Shown: positions 52,000 through 61,046 of the stretch, piece after piece
How the letters are laid out: the number at the start of each line of letters is the position of its first letter
How positions within the stretch are numbered: the first letter of the stretch is position 1
NCBI GenBank assembly: GCA_017395365.1
Contig: JAFPUN010000008.1
Coordinates: 1 to 64,000, forward strand
Source of the DNA: Bacteroidales bacterium
GTDB lineage: Bacteria; Bacteroidota; Bacteroidia; Bacteroidales; F082
Reading direction: 5' to 3'
Length of the DNA stretch: 64,000 bases
Translations under genes and position numbers: made by a program
Notes under the pieces: generated by a model
Databases searched by the model: none
What the model was told of the DNA's origin: nothing
The model's input: the letters and a program-made list of their open reading frames with translations, nothing else

Positions 52000-54900
52000 A
52001 TGAAAAAACTATCGTTGACTTTAATAGTGCTTGCCGTTAGCATCATGGCATCGGCACAAAGCATTACACACACTTATCATTTCAGCAAACCGACCGTTCA
52101 ACAAGTCGGTGAATACCAGACGCTCTCGTTTGAACAATCCGTACAAAACGGAACCGTCGGCGAGCCACAACTGCCCTGGCAGAGCATCAGCCTGATGCTG
52201 CCGCAAAACACCGAAGCCACCGCCATCCATGTGACTTTAAGTGACTTCGCGGAGCTGGACGGCCATTACAATCTCCTGCCTGCGCAAAAGGCGCGTCCCA
52301 TCTCGGACGACAGTCCTTTTGTCTTCGAGAAGAACGAAGCGCTTTACCGCTCCAACGAGGCCTATCCCAACAAGACTTTCAACACGGTCAGCACACAGGT
52401 GCTCAATGGCGTCTCGTTTGCCTTCGGCGGCTTCACACCCGTGAAATACAAACCCGCATCAGGCCAAGTCAGCTTTGCCCAGACTGTGACAGTCACCGTG
52501 GAATACCAGGCCTCTCGTGCCGACCACAGCCGTAAACTTTGGCTGCGTCCCGAGACGAGAAACAGCATCAGCAAATTGGCACAAAATGCCGAGCTGCTTG
52601 ACGGTTACGCCCGCCGCGACGGTGAATTGCCTGAATACGAGATGCTCGTCATCACGACGCAGGACTATGTGACGAACTTCAACGATTACATTGCCCTATA
52701 TGCAGGTCGCGGCATCCGCGTCCGTATCGCTACCACTCAAGAGATTTACGCGGCTATGACGGGTCGCGACAACAAGGAAAAGATCCGCAACTACATCATC
52801 GATGAATACGAGAAAAACGGCATCTCCATGGTGATGCTCGGCGGCGATGTCGATTTGGTGCCTTACCGTAGCCTATGGTGCCACGCCCAAGAAGGCTATG
52901 ACGACAACGTGCCTTCCGATAGCTATTACGCCTGCCTCGATGGCACCCTCAACGACGATGGCGACAACAAATGGGGCGAAATCGGCGAGGACGACCTCTT
53001 GCCCGAGCTATCCATCGCCCGTCTGCCATTCACCAATGCCAACCAACTGCAGACCATGCTCTCCAAGTCGTTCAGCTATATGACCTCACCGGTCTTGGGT
53101 GAGTTCCGCCGTCCCATCCTGGCCGGTGAGCACCTCGGCGATGGCGTGTATGCCAGCAATGACCTCGAGCGCCTTATCGGTGAGTGCAACTACAACGGCT
53201 ATACGACCTACGGCTATCCCGAAGACTATGATTTTGTGCGTGTCTATGAAACACCTACCCACGTTTGGGATCCTGACGAGCTTGCCGACGCCATCAACGA
53301 TGGCGTACAATTCGTGAACCACTTCGGCCATGCCAACACGAGTTATGTGTCGGGCTGGAGCAACTGGGACATCACACCTAGCCTATTCTATGGCGCCAAT
53401 GGCACTGACCACAACTACTTCATCTTCAAGAGCCAAGGCTGCATCTGCGGCGACTTCGCCGATGACTGCATCCTTGAACGCATGGTCGTGAACCAGACCG
53501 GCGCCGTGGCCGCCATCGGTAACTCGCGCTATGGATGGTACAACCAAATGGGCGACGGCCCCTCCAACCATTACCATCGCGAACTCATCGATGCTTACAA
53601 CCATGAGCGTTTGGCAGGGCTCGGTGCTGCCTTGAAAGAAAGTAAGATACAGACCTCGCCTTTCATCACTATGGATGGCGAGATTGGCGTTTTGCGTTGG
53701 ACTTTCTATGCCCTCAATGCCTTGGGCGATGTAGGCTTATGCGCCTGGTTCGACGAACCCTTTACACCTGAAATCGAGTGCGCCACCACCCTTCCCGTGG
53801 GCACCAACCGCATCCCCGTCACCGTGAATGACGAAGACGGCTACGGCATGTACAACTTCGAGTGTCGCTTGTTCAAAGGGGATGAACTGATCGCTTTGGC
53901 TTCCACCGATGCCAACGGCGAGGCAGAGCTTTGCTTTGCCGCCGTCAACAACACCGATGTCCTCGACCTTTTCATCACTGGCATGAACGGCTGGCCACAG
54001 CACCTTGAGCTTGGCTTTGACAACGCCAACTGCGCTCATGTGCTCTTCGACAATTACGCCCTCAACGACCCTGATGGGCAGGTTGACTTCGGCGAGAGCC
54101 AAACTCTCAATGTTGGCTTCCGCAACGTGGGTAACCTTGTAGCGAACAACGTCACGGCCACATTGAGTTGTGACGCTCCATATATTACCGTTACACAAGG
54201 CTCTGCCACAATTGGAACCGTAGACTCCCATGCTACCGTCAACCTTGACAACGCCTTCGCTTTCACCGTCAGCGATGATGTGCCCGACCAGACCGTGGTC
54301 ACTTTCACTTTGACCTGCACTGACGGCAGCAACACTTGGGAGAGCCATTTCGACATGACCCTCAACGCCCCTGGCTTTGGGCCTATCGCCACCCTATTAG
54401 AGGAAGTGGACGGCAATGGCAATGGCCATGCCGACAGCGGCGAGACCCTCACCTTGCATTTCACGGGCAAGAACATCGGCCACAGCATCTCACCCAATAC
54501 CATCTTCGGCGTCTACTGCTCTGCACCCGAAATCCTCTTCGATCAAAACCAATTCAATGTCGGTGACTTGGCCGTCGACGACACTTTCACCGTCGACTTC
54601 ACCATGAGCATCACTGATGCCAGAAATGCCACTGCATTCGAACTTATCCTGGCCACCTATTCGGGAAATTATGTCGTCTACGACTCCTATTTCATCAATG
54701 TGAACAGCGAGATGGAAGACTTTGAGTCGGGCGACTTCAGCAAGTTCGACTGGCAGTTTGAAGGCCAAGGCGGCTGGGAGATTGTAAGCCATGGTCCATA
54801 CGAAGGCCTATATTGCGCCCACACCATGCCGATGGATCACAGCAGCCATGCCGATATGAGCCTCGACTATGACTTCGCTTGCGACAACGAAATCAGTTTC

Positions 54901-55404
54901 TATGTGAAGACTTCAACAGAGACCGGCTATGACTTCCTCGTGTTTTATGTCGATGGTGAACGCAAAGGCCGTTGGGCTGGTGAAACCGGCTGGACCTACA
55001 TCAGCTTCATGATCCCAGAAGGCTCCCACCACCTCACTTGGAGCTACGAGAAAGATGGCGGCGCCACCGGCGGTCAAGACTGCGTGTGGGTGGACAACAT
55101 CGTACTGCCGCCTAGCGAAGTTGTGTTAGATGTGAATGAAAACGGCCCTTCGACTCCTTCGACAGGTTCAGGAACCGAGGGCTTAGGGACCTTCTCGATT
55201 TATCCTAATCCCTCAAACGGTGACTTCACCATAGAGTTGCGTCAAGCCTCAAATGTCATTGTTTTCAATGCCATGGGACAACAAATCCTCAGCATGGATG
55301 ATATGAATGGCTTGCAGCATCTCTATTTGGATGATACAGGCGTTTATTTTGTCCGTATCAGCAATGCCAATGGCGTTGAAGTGAAGAAAGTAGTGGTAGA
55401 ATAA
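52000..55404 (+). CDS. Secreted C25 cysteine protease, T9SS cargo, paralogue 2
   Basis: The layout follows paralogue 1: signal peptide (MKKLSLTLIVLAVSIMASAQ), propeptide, catalytic domain with H444 (HFGHANTSY) and C481 (QGCICGDFADD), beta-sandwich modules and T9SS domain (about 1065-1134, IYPNPSNGDFTIELRQ). Length 1134. Residues about 1050-1063 (GPSTPSTGSGTEGLG) are encoded by a family-C repeat and form the linker to the T9SS domain. It starts 32 bases after the GH3 gene with no promoter of its own, so it is the third gene of the operon. A REP lies 21 bases past its stop. Confidence 0.92.
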   Translation: MKKLSLTLIVLAVSIMASAQSITHTYHFSKPTVQQVGEYQTLSFEQSVQNGTVGEPQLPWQSISLMLPQNTEATAIHVTLSDFAELDGHYNLLPAQKARPISDDSPFVFEKNEALYRSNEAYPNKTFNTVSTQVLNGVSFAFGGFTPVKYKPASGQVSFAQTVTVTVEYQASRADHSRKLWLRPETRNSISKLAQNAELLDGYARRDGELPEYEMLVITTQDYVTNFNDYIALYAGRGIRVRIATTQEIYAAMTGRDNKEKIRNYIIDEYEKNGISMVMLGGDVDLVPYRSLWCHAQEGYDDNVPSDSYYACLDGTLNDDGDNKWGEIGEDDLLPELSIARLPFTNANQLQTMLSKSFSYMTSPVLGEFRRPILAGEHLGDGVYASNDLERLIGECNYNGYTTYGYPEDYDFVRVYETPTHVWDPDELADAINDGVQFVNHFGHANTSYVSGWSNWDITPSLFYGANGTDHNYFIFKSQGCICGDFADDCILERMVVNQTGAVAAIGNSRYGWYNQMGDGPSNHYHRELIDAYNHERLAGLGAALKESKIQTSPFITMDGEIGVLRWTFYALNALGDVGLCAWFDEPFTPEIECATTLPVGTNRIPVTVNDEDGYGMYNFECRLFKGDELIALASTDANGEAELCFAAVNNTDVLDLFITGMNGWPQHLELGFDNANCAHVLFDNYALNDPDGQVDFGESQTLNVGFRNVGNLVANNVTATLSCDAPYITVTQGSATIGTVDSHATVNLDNAFAFTVSDDVPDQTVVTFTLTCTDGSNTWESHFDMTLNAPGFGPIATLLEEVDGNGNGHADSGETLTLHFTGKNIGHSISPNTIFGVYCSAPEILFDQNQFNVGDLAVDDTFTVDFTMSITDARNATAFELILATYSGNYVVYDSYFINVNSEMEDFESGDFSKFDWQFEGQGGWEIVSHGPYEGLYCAHTMPMDHSSHADMSLDYDFACDNEISFYVKTSTETGYDFLVFYVDGERKGRWAGETGWTYISFMIPEGSHHLTWSYEKDGGATGGQDCVWVDNIVLPPSEVVLDVNENGPSTPSTGSGTEGLGTFSIYPNPSNGDFTIELRQASNVIVFNAMGQQILSMDDMNGLQHLYLDDTGVYFVRISNANGVEVKKVVVE
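55146..55192. repeat. Family-C repeat in the linker of a C25 protease
   Basis: CCCTTCGACTCCTTCGACAG then GTTCAGGAACC and GGGCTTAGGGACC match the family at 29694-29744. It is in frame. Confidence 0.85.
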
Positions 55405-55417
55405 ACCAAATTATTCC

Positions 55418-55447
55418 AATTCGTAGAGACGCAATGCTTTGCGTCTC
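55418..55447. repeat. Left direct repeat of the RAYT 2 unit, contains a family-B REP
   Basis: AATTCGTA then arms GAGACGCAA and TTGCGTCTC around TGCT. One base differs from 56110-56139. Confidence 0.92.
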
Positions 55448-55464
55448 TTATTACGCATCCGTCA

Positions 55465-56040
55465 TCAACGATAAAAATCGTCCTCCTTCCAATTCGCCAC
55501 ATTGTCCTCGATGTAATTTGCAATTGCATTCAATTCATCGACGTTCCGAACAATATGGTCATGGAAACGTGGTTGCCAATCAAATACGATATTGTTGGTG
55601 GTGGCATACGCCTTCGTGCCTATTTTTATACCACGAATGATTGATGCCAGATTCTTGGATTGTGGCGAAAACGTGTTGTTTATCGAATCGGAGACGCAAG
55701 GCATTGTGTCTCTACCAGTCGACACGCCATCATCATATTCCACAGGCGTATTATAAACATTATCTCCAATCACCACAATCAGATGGACATGATTAGGCAT
55801 TATTGAAAACAACGGAATCTCCACATTCATGTCTGCACGCATTTGTGAGGTAAGAAGAATTTGCTCGTTCAGGCATTTGCCCATTTCCGACATTTCCATG
55901 GCACCATCCACAATTCTTCCGAAATAATTCTCTCGGTTTTTCGTGCATATTGTCACATAATAGGTCCCACCATTGTATCGGTGCCACCACGCACGTGCAG
56001 ATGGGATTCTATAACGACCTTTATATTTCGTTTCATCCAT
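55465..56040 (-). CDS. RAYT 2: REP-associated tyrosine transposase (Y1/HUH)
   Basis: It is also 191 residues, with HUH motif MPNHVHLIVV (H84, H86), Y176 and N180 (YIEDN). RIPSARAWWHRY, YYVTICTKNR and WQPRFHDHIVRN are shared with RAYT 1, but the rest has diverged considerably. Residues 110-117 (RDTMPCVS) come from a family-B REP inside the gene, at the same loop as in RAYT 1. Family-B REPs flank it: one at 55418 past the stop, and an inverted pair at 56110 and 56164 before the start. The start MDETKYKGRYR is the only one available. Confidence 0.92.
   Translation of the reverse strand: MDETKYKGRYRIPSARAWWHRYNGGTYYVTICTKNRENYFGRIVDGAMEMSEMGKCLNEQILLTSQMRADMNVEIPLFSIMPNHVHLIVVIGDNVYNTPVEYDDGVSTGRDTMPCVSDSINNTFSPQSKNLASIIRGIKIGTKAYATTNNIVFDWQPRFHDHIVRNVDELNAIANYIEDNVANWKEDDFYR
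55691..55712. repeat. Family-B REP inside the RAYT 2 coding region
   Basis: GAGACGCAAGGC then ATTGTGTCTC keeps the arm pattern with two substitutions and loop GGCA. It is followed by TACCAG. Confidence 0.9.
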
Positions 56041-56109
56041 GACGATTATTGATTGGCTTCAGGTGACAAATATACATATTATTTCATTGATGGATTTGTT
56101 TCACGGTCA

Positions 56110-56139
56110 AATTCGTATAGACGCAATGCTTTGCGTCTC
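56110..56139. repeat. Right direct repeat of the RAYT 2 unit
   Basis: AATTCGTATAGACGCAATG then CTTTGCGTCTC, one base different from 55418-55447 and in the same orientation. Confidence 0.92.
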
Positions 56140-56163
56140 GAAAATGGAATGGCAATATAATCA

Positions 56164-56185
56164 GAGACGCAAAGCATTGCGTCTC
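56164..56185. repeat. Family-B REP in inverted orientation
   Basis: Arms GAGACGCAA and TTGCGTCTC around AGCA make it the exact reverse complement of the 55426-55447 core. With 56110-56139 it forms an inverted REP pair, 24 bases apart. Confidence 0.93.
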
Positions 56186-56207
56186 TACAACAGACACCAA
56201 AATCGGT

Positions 56208-57407
56208 TCATTCCATTATTTGGAAGGTAACTCCAATATCCCAGCCATCTTTGGTTCTCGTGGCATAATACCCAGATTCCCAAACACTACCTTTTGTCGA
56301 ACTCATCGAAAACACAAAAGTGTCGTCCATATTATCCGCCTTAAATAATGGCGTAATCCGATAACCATTCAAATCATCGGAATAATAATGCGGTTCATTA
56401 TCGTATTCTTCTGGTGTAAGGAAAATGATACGCTCTCGGGTAGGCTGAACGGCAAGAAGATTGGGGTCGTCGGAAACAATCATCAGGGTTGGAGTAGTAT
56501 CGGTGGCATAACTCGGTAGCGTGACTTCATCCAAAGGGATCAATTCGTAGGCTTCACCCCATGAAAAACGCAATCTCTCATCTTCGTTGAGTACCGCCTC
56601 AAAAACGATAGTCTTTTCGGTACGTGGCATGGAAAACCTTGGATTCATATCCAGATTGTCGGGAATACCATCGCTGTCGGTATCAGGATTGTTGGGGTCG
56701 GTATGGAATTTTGCTTCCACAATGTCCGTTAAGCCGTCGTCATCAGAGTCGCGCCACAGAGTTTTCAAGTCGAAAGTGAGCAATAGCCCGTCTTCAGACA
56801 AAGCCAACGTGAAATGTTCCATGCCCCAAGGACCAATTGTGCGGTCTTGGATAAAAAGACAGGCTTCCATTTGCAAGTCGCCATCCTCATTAATCAAAGG
56901 TGTATTGGAATACCATTTGACAAACAGTGGCTTTTTCTGCACAAGGCCTGTGTAGTAATACTCCCAAGATGAGCCTGAATTCGTAGAATAAGCCACCCAA
57001 AGACCAGGCAACGGGCTCCCATAAACAGGTTCCTCATATACAAAAGCCTCTATCTGACCTTTCTTCTCATGCTTCAAAATACAGTGTTTGTCGATTTTCC
57101 CCACATTTTGTCTCGGGAAATCTGGTTCATCTCCCCTCAAAATATATTTCATTTTCATATTAAAAACCGAATCCTGATAGGGAGTTAACCATAGCGAGTC
57201 GTTATAAGGCGTAAAATCCTCAATTCGTTTGAAATCGAAGAATTCGTTCTTATAGTGTTTTATTTGGTCTTCGGTCAATGGCTCGAAGTGTTTGTACTTA
57301 TAGTTCTTGTTGTATTCATCTTCTTCACGACTTTGATATTTGTCATCCTGCCCAAACGAAAACGCAGGGAGCAGAAGAAGTAGCAACATAGTCAAATAGT
57401 TTTTCAT
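56208..57407 (-). CDS. Exported protein with TSP3-type calcium repeats, paralogue A
   Basis: The signal peptide is MKNYLTMLLLLLLPAFSFGQ. The mature protein has an acidic N-terminus and a central calcium-binding block of thrombospondin type 3 kind (DSDDDGLTDIVEAKFHTDP followed by NPDTDSDGIPDNLDMNPR, about 230-265). The C-terminal part is beta-rich. No catalytic motif or T9SS domain is visible. Start 57407 (399 residues) was preferred to a nine-codon longer frame lacking a signal peptide. It is a diverged duplicate of the next gene, 56 bases upstream, and the two share an operon. Confidence 0.82.
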   Translation of the reverse strand: MKNYLTMLLLLLLPAFSFGQDDKYQSREEDEYNKNYKYKHFEPLTEDQIKHYKNEFFDFKRIEDFTPYNDSLWLTPYQDSVFNMKMKYILRGDEPDFPRQNVGKIDKHCILKHEKKGQIEAFVYEEPVYGSPLPGLWVAYSTNSGSSWEYYYTGLVQKKPLFVKWYSNTPLINEDGDLQMEACLFIQDRTIGPWGMEHFTLALSEDGLLLTFDLKTLWRDSDDDGLTDIVEAKFHTDPNNPDTDSDGIPDNLDMNPRFSMPRTEKTIVFEAVLNEDERLRFSWGEAYELIPLDEVTLPSYATDTTPTLMIVSDDPNLLAVQPTRERIIFLTPEEYDNEPHYYSDDLNGYRITPLFKADNMDDTFVFSMSSTKGSVWESGYYATRTKDGWDIGVTFQIME

Positions 57408-57463
57408 ATCATCAATGTGTTTGTTTAGTTTCAATAGTACGGATTATATGCAAAACCAAATTC

Positions 57464-58615
57464 TCAAAAAATCCCGCTAGAGATCACATCCAATTTCCAT
57501 CCCTTGTCTATTTTCTTTACCAAACAATCCCAGAAACCTGAACGAGCCGAAACGGAAACAAGATAAGCATCCTCTTCGTCATCAACCTTAAACATAGGAG
57601 ACAAATGATAGCTGTCCATCGGCACAAAATACCTACTAGAGTTTTCATAATCCTCTTCTGAGAGGACGATTACGCGCATTGTTCTCGGTTGAACAGCTTG
57701 AAGTTCTGGACAATCAGTTACAATTCTCACCGTTCTAGTCTTTTCGTTGGCATAACACAACTCTGGAATGGTCAAAGGAATAGTATCCGCAAAACAAAAC
57801 TGAATCAAGTATTCATAAACGACCGTCTTGTCCGAACGAGGCACCGACATTCTCGGATTCAGGTCCAAACCGTCGGCAATTCCATCACCATCGGTATCGC
57901 TATTGAAAGGATCGGTCACAAACCTTGCCTCTTCAATATCCGTCAATCCATCCCCGTCAGAGTCTTTGCGCAATGTCTCCATGTCAATGGTCAACAGCAG
58001 ACCGTCTTTGACCAATTCATAATCTGACACATGGCCCAGCCAAAAAGAAGAAATCTGGCGAAGCAGGCATGCCTCCAACTGCAAATCGCCTTGCTTGTTG
58101 AACAAAGGCATCTTGGATCGCGGCTTGAAACAAAGTGGCTGGCAATGCGTTATCCCAGTATAATAAAAAGTCCATGACCGTCCTTGGTCTTCTGAATAGG
58201 CCACATATATACTCGGTTCAAGTGCCATAAAATACTCATAACTCTTATACACGATGGCTTCCATCGAGTCTCTCTTTTCGTATCTTATGACCTGTCGCTT
58301 GTCAATCTTGGCAGCAAGTTCAGGACAATCATCAAACCTATGTTTTAGGCTCTCATAGTAATATCTTTGGTGATCCTCTCCTTCTTGAAATGGCGTAAAA
58401 TTCTTAATCTCCTCCAACGCAAAATAGGCATTTTCGTATGCCATGATTTCGTTTTCATCCAAAGGCTTCCAAGGCTGGTAATTCTCCACCCTTTCACGAT
58501 AATACTCATCTTGCTCTTTACTCTTGAATTCTATTTCCTCCCATTCTTCCTCTTCCTGAGCCAGCAAAACCGCCGGAGCCAGCAGGAACAGCAACAAGGC
58601 CAAGTGTTTTTTCAT
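57464..58615 (-). CDS. Exported protein with TSP3-type calcium repeats, paralogue B
   Basis: The signal peptide is MKKHLALLLFLLAPAVLLAQ, followed by an acidic stretch EEEEWEEIEF. The protein shares with paralogue A the order of SIYVAYSEDQGRSWTFYYTG, the TSP3 block (DSDGDGLTDIEEARFVTDP and DTDGDGIADGLDLNPRMSV) and a C-terminal FKVDDEEDAYLVSVSARSG. The repeated phrase YSxDxGRSW resembles an Asp-box of beta-propellers, so the N-terminal half may be part of such a fold. Its 383 residues match paralogue A along the whole length. Function unknown; calcium binding is inferred from the repeats. Confidence 0.82.
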   Translation of the reverse strand: MKKHLALLLFLLAPAVLLAQEEEEWEEIEFKSKEQDEYYRERVENYQPWKPLDENEIMAYENAYFALEEIKNFTPFQEGEDHQRYYYESLKHRFDDCPELAAKIDKRQVIRYEKRDSMEAIVYKSYEYFMALEPSIYVAYSEDQGRSWTFYYTGITHCQPLCFKPRSKMPLFNKQGDLQLEACLLRQISSFWLGHVSDYELVKDGLLLTIDMETLRKDSDGDGLTDIEEARFVTDPFNSDTDGDGIADGLDLNPRMSVPRSDKTVVYEYLIQFCFADTIPLTIPELCYANEKTRTVRIVTDCPELQAVQPRTMRVIVLSEEDYENSSRYFVPMDSYHLSPMFKVDDEEDAYLVSVSARSGFWDCLVKKIDKGWKLDVISSGIF

Positions 58616-58636
58616 GGTTTTGAGATTTTATTGCCA

Positions 58637-58644
58637 CAAAGATA
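58637..58644 (-). promoter_or_regulatory. -7 box for the TSP3 pair
   Basis: CAAAGATA is TATCTTTG on the minus strand, 22 bases upstream of the start at 58615. Confidence 0.5.
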
Positions 58645-58686
58645 GATGTATTTTTTAAAATACCAACTTCGTGTTATAAATATGCG

Positions 58687-58694
58687 TATTTTTG
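58687..58694 (+). promoter_or_regulatory. -7 box for C25 paralogue 3
   Basis: TATTTTTG fits TAnnTTTG, 36 bases upstream of the ATG at 58730. This box also supports that start over longer frames. Confidence 0.5.
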
Positions 58695-58729
58695 CACCTA
58701 AACAGTCAGAACAGATTTATTTAAATGAT

Positions 58730-61018
58730 ATGAAAAAGCTTAGTTTTATCATGATGTGCTTGATGGCCAGCTTGTTTGCCAAGGCTCAGACCATCGAAAA
58801 GACCTATTATTTCGGTCAACCCAACCTCAACCAAATCCAAGGCTACGAACAAATCCAATTCACGGACTGTATGCAGAGTGCCCTTGCGGGACAGCCGTCG
58901 TTGCCTTGGCAGAGCGTCAGCCTCATGCTGCCTCAAGGCACCGAAGCCGCCCGCATCGAAGTGGAGCTCTCCGATTTCCAAACGATTGCAGGCACTCACA
59001 ACCTGTTCCCATACCAATCGGCCCGCACCTACTCCGACCCTGTGCGCCATCAGTTTGAGAAAGACGAGGCCCTTTATGCCTCCAAGAGCGTCTACCCAGC
59101 CCAAGCCTACGGCAAGCTGAGCACGCAATACCTCAACGGTGTCGGTTTCGCCTTCTCGGCGTTCACCCCTGTGCAATATGTGCCTGGCACGGGCGAAGTG
59201 CGTTATGCCACCAAAGCCACCGTGCGCGTCACCACCACTGCCGCCAAGGCCGACCAAATCCGCAAGCTGTGGCTCACGGGCGACAATGCCCAACGCGTCA
59301 AGAGCTTGGCCCAAAACCCTGAAATGCTTGAAACCTACAACACCCGTGGCCGCTCTGTTGGCGGTTACGACCTGCTGGTGGTCACCACTGCGCCATACGT
59401 CAGCACTTTTGACGAATACGTGACGTTCTACCAAGCCCGTGGCTTGCGCGTTCGCGTTGCCGACCTTGCCGACATCGTGAGTAGCATGGAAGGTCGCGAC
59501 GACCAAGAGAAACTTCGCAATTACATCATCCAAGAATACGAAGAAAACGGCATCATCATGGTGAACTTGGCCGGCGACGTGCCTGCCATTCCATATCGCG
59601 GCTTCTACTGCTATGTGACCAGTGGCGGCGGCGACCAAGAAGACAGCAGCATCCCCGCCGATATGTACTATGCTTGCCTTGACGGCACATGGAACGACAA
59701 CAACGACAACAAATGGGGCGAAATCGGCGAAGACGACCTCCTGCCCGAAATTGGCATTGGCCGTATGTGTTTCAGCGATGAAAACGAACTGCAAAACATG
59801 CTGCACAAGACCTTCAGCTATCAAGCCGAACCCGTGCTTGGCGAGTTCCGCAAGGTCATCATGGGTGGCGAGCACCTCTACGACGACCCATTGAGCAACG
59901 GCAGCGACTTCCTCGAACTGCTTATTGGCACACACGATGACAACGGGTATACGACAACGGGTATTCCCGAAAACTACAACTTCACCCGTCTGTATGAAGA
60001 AGAAGGCAACTGGAGCGGCACTGCATTACGCAACGCCATCAACCAAGGCACCCAATATGTCCATCACGACGGTCATGCCAACACCATCTATGTGGCTGGC
60101 TGGCTCACCTACGATATTACCGACAGCAACTTCAGCGGCGTGAACGGTGTGGATCACAACTACACCTTCTTCCATACCTCGGGCTGCATCTGCGGCGACT
60201 TCAGCGACGACTGCATCTTGGAACGCATGACCAAGATCAGCAACTTCGCCGTAGCCACTTTCGGCAACTCGCGCTACGGTTGGTTCAACGAAGGCCAAAC
60301 CGAGGGTCCCGCCATCCACTTGCATCGCGAGACGGAAGATGCCTACTACAACGACCGCATCCCATACGGCGGCATGGCTTTGAGAGAAAGCAAAATCGCC
60401 ACCGCTCCTTGGGTGAATGCCCCTGGACAATGGGAAGAAGGCGCCTTGCGCTGGAACTTCTACGACCTCAACATGATGGGTGATGTGGCCTGCAGCCCCT
60501 GGCACGACGAGCCGTTCACACCTGTGGTGTCGTACCCTGCGTCAATTGACGGAGGCCAGATTACGGAACAAATCCATGTAGCCAACACCAACGGAGAAGA
60601 ATTACAAAACTTCCGTTGTGCTCTTCTCAGTGGTGAAGACATGATTGGTTTAGGCTACACAGACGAAACTGGTTGGGCCACCATAAGTATTAACGGTCCC
60701 CTCAACGGCTTAATAAGCCTCATCGTCACTGGTTGTGACGCATGGCCGCAGACTTTTCACATTGACCTCGAAGCCACAAATGAAAACACGATGAGTAACG
60801 TAACACTCTACCCCAACCCCAACAAAGGACAGTTCACCCTTAGCCTGCCTGAGGAAGACTGCGACATCACCATCTGCAACAGCCTCGGACAAGTGGTACA
60901 TCACACTACGGCCAAAGGCCTCACCACACTCAGCCTTGACAACCTGAGCGATGGCGTTTACTTCGTCAACGTGAAGTCGGAGAGCGTTGTGAGGACATTG
61001 AAGTTTGTGAGGGAATAA
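58730..61018 (+). CDS. Secreted C25 cysteine protease, T9SS cargo, paralogue 3 (compact)
   Basis: Signal peptide MKKLSFIMMCLMASLFAKAQ, C25 propeptide, catalytic H449 (HHDGHANTIY) and C486 (TSGCICGDFSDD), one Ig-like domain (about 600-690) and the T9SS domain (about 695-762, LYPNPNKGQFTLSLPE). At 762 residues it lacks the roughly 350-residue module block of paralogues 1 and 2. Acidic loops such as CLDGTWNDNNDNKWGEIGED are shared with the others and probably bind calcium. It has its own promoter and a terminator. Confidence 0.92.
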   Translation: MKKLSFIMMCLMASLFAKAQTIEKTYYFGQPNLNQIQGYEQIQFTDCMQSALAGQPSLPWQSVSLMLPQGTEAARIEVELSDFQTIAGTHNLFPYQSARTYSDPVRHQFEKDEALYASKSVYPAQAYGKLSTQYLNGVGFAFSAFTPVQYVPGTGEVRYATKATVRVTTTAAKADQIRKLWLTGDNAQRVKSLAQNPEMLETYNTRGRSVGGYDLLVVTTAPYVSTFDEYVTFYQARGLRVRVADLADIVSSMEGRDDQEKLRNYIIQEYEENGIIMVNLAGDVPAIPYRGFYCYVTSGGGDQEDSSIPADMYYACLDGTWNDNNDNKWGEIGEDDLLPEIGIGRMCFSDENELQNMLHKTFSYQAEPVLGEFRKVIMGGEHLYDDPLSNGSDFLELLIGTHDDNGYTTTGIPENYNFTRLYEEEGNWSGTALRNAINQGTQYVHHDGHANTIYVAGWLTYDITDSNFSGVNGVDHNYTFFHTSGCICGDFSDDCILERMTKISNFAVATFGNSRYGWFNEGQTEGPAIHLHRETEDAYYNDRIPYGGMALRESKIATAPWVNAPGQWEEGALRWNFYDLNMMGDVACSPWHDEPFTPVVSYPASIDGGQITEQIHVANTNGEELQNFRCALLSGEDMIGLGYTDETGWATISINGPLNGLISLIVTGCDAWPQTFHIDLEATNENTMSNVTLYPNPNKGQFTLSLPEEDCDITICNSLGQVVHHTTAKGLTTLSLDNLSDGVYFVNVKSESVVRTLKFVRE

Positions 61019-61046
61019 GGCATCGATTATTTTCAATATGTTACAA

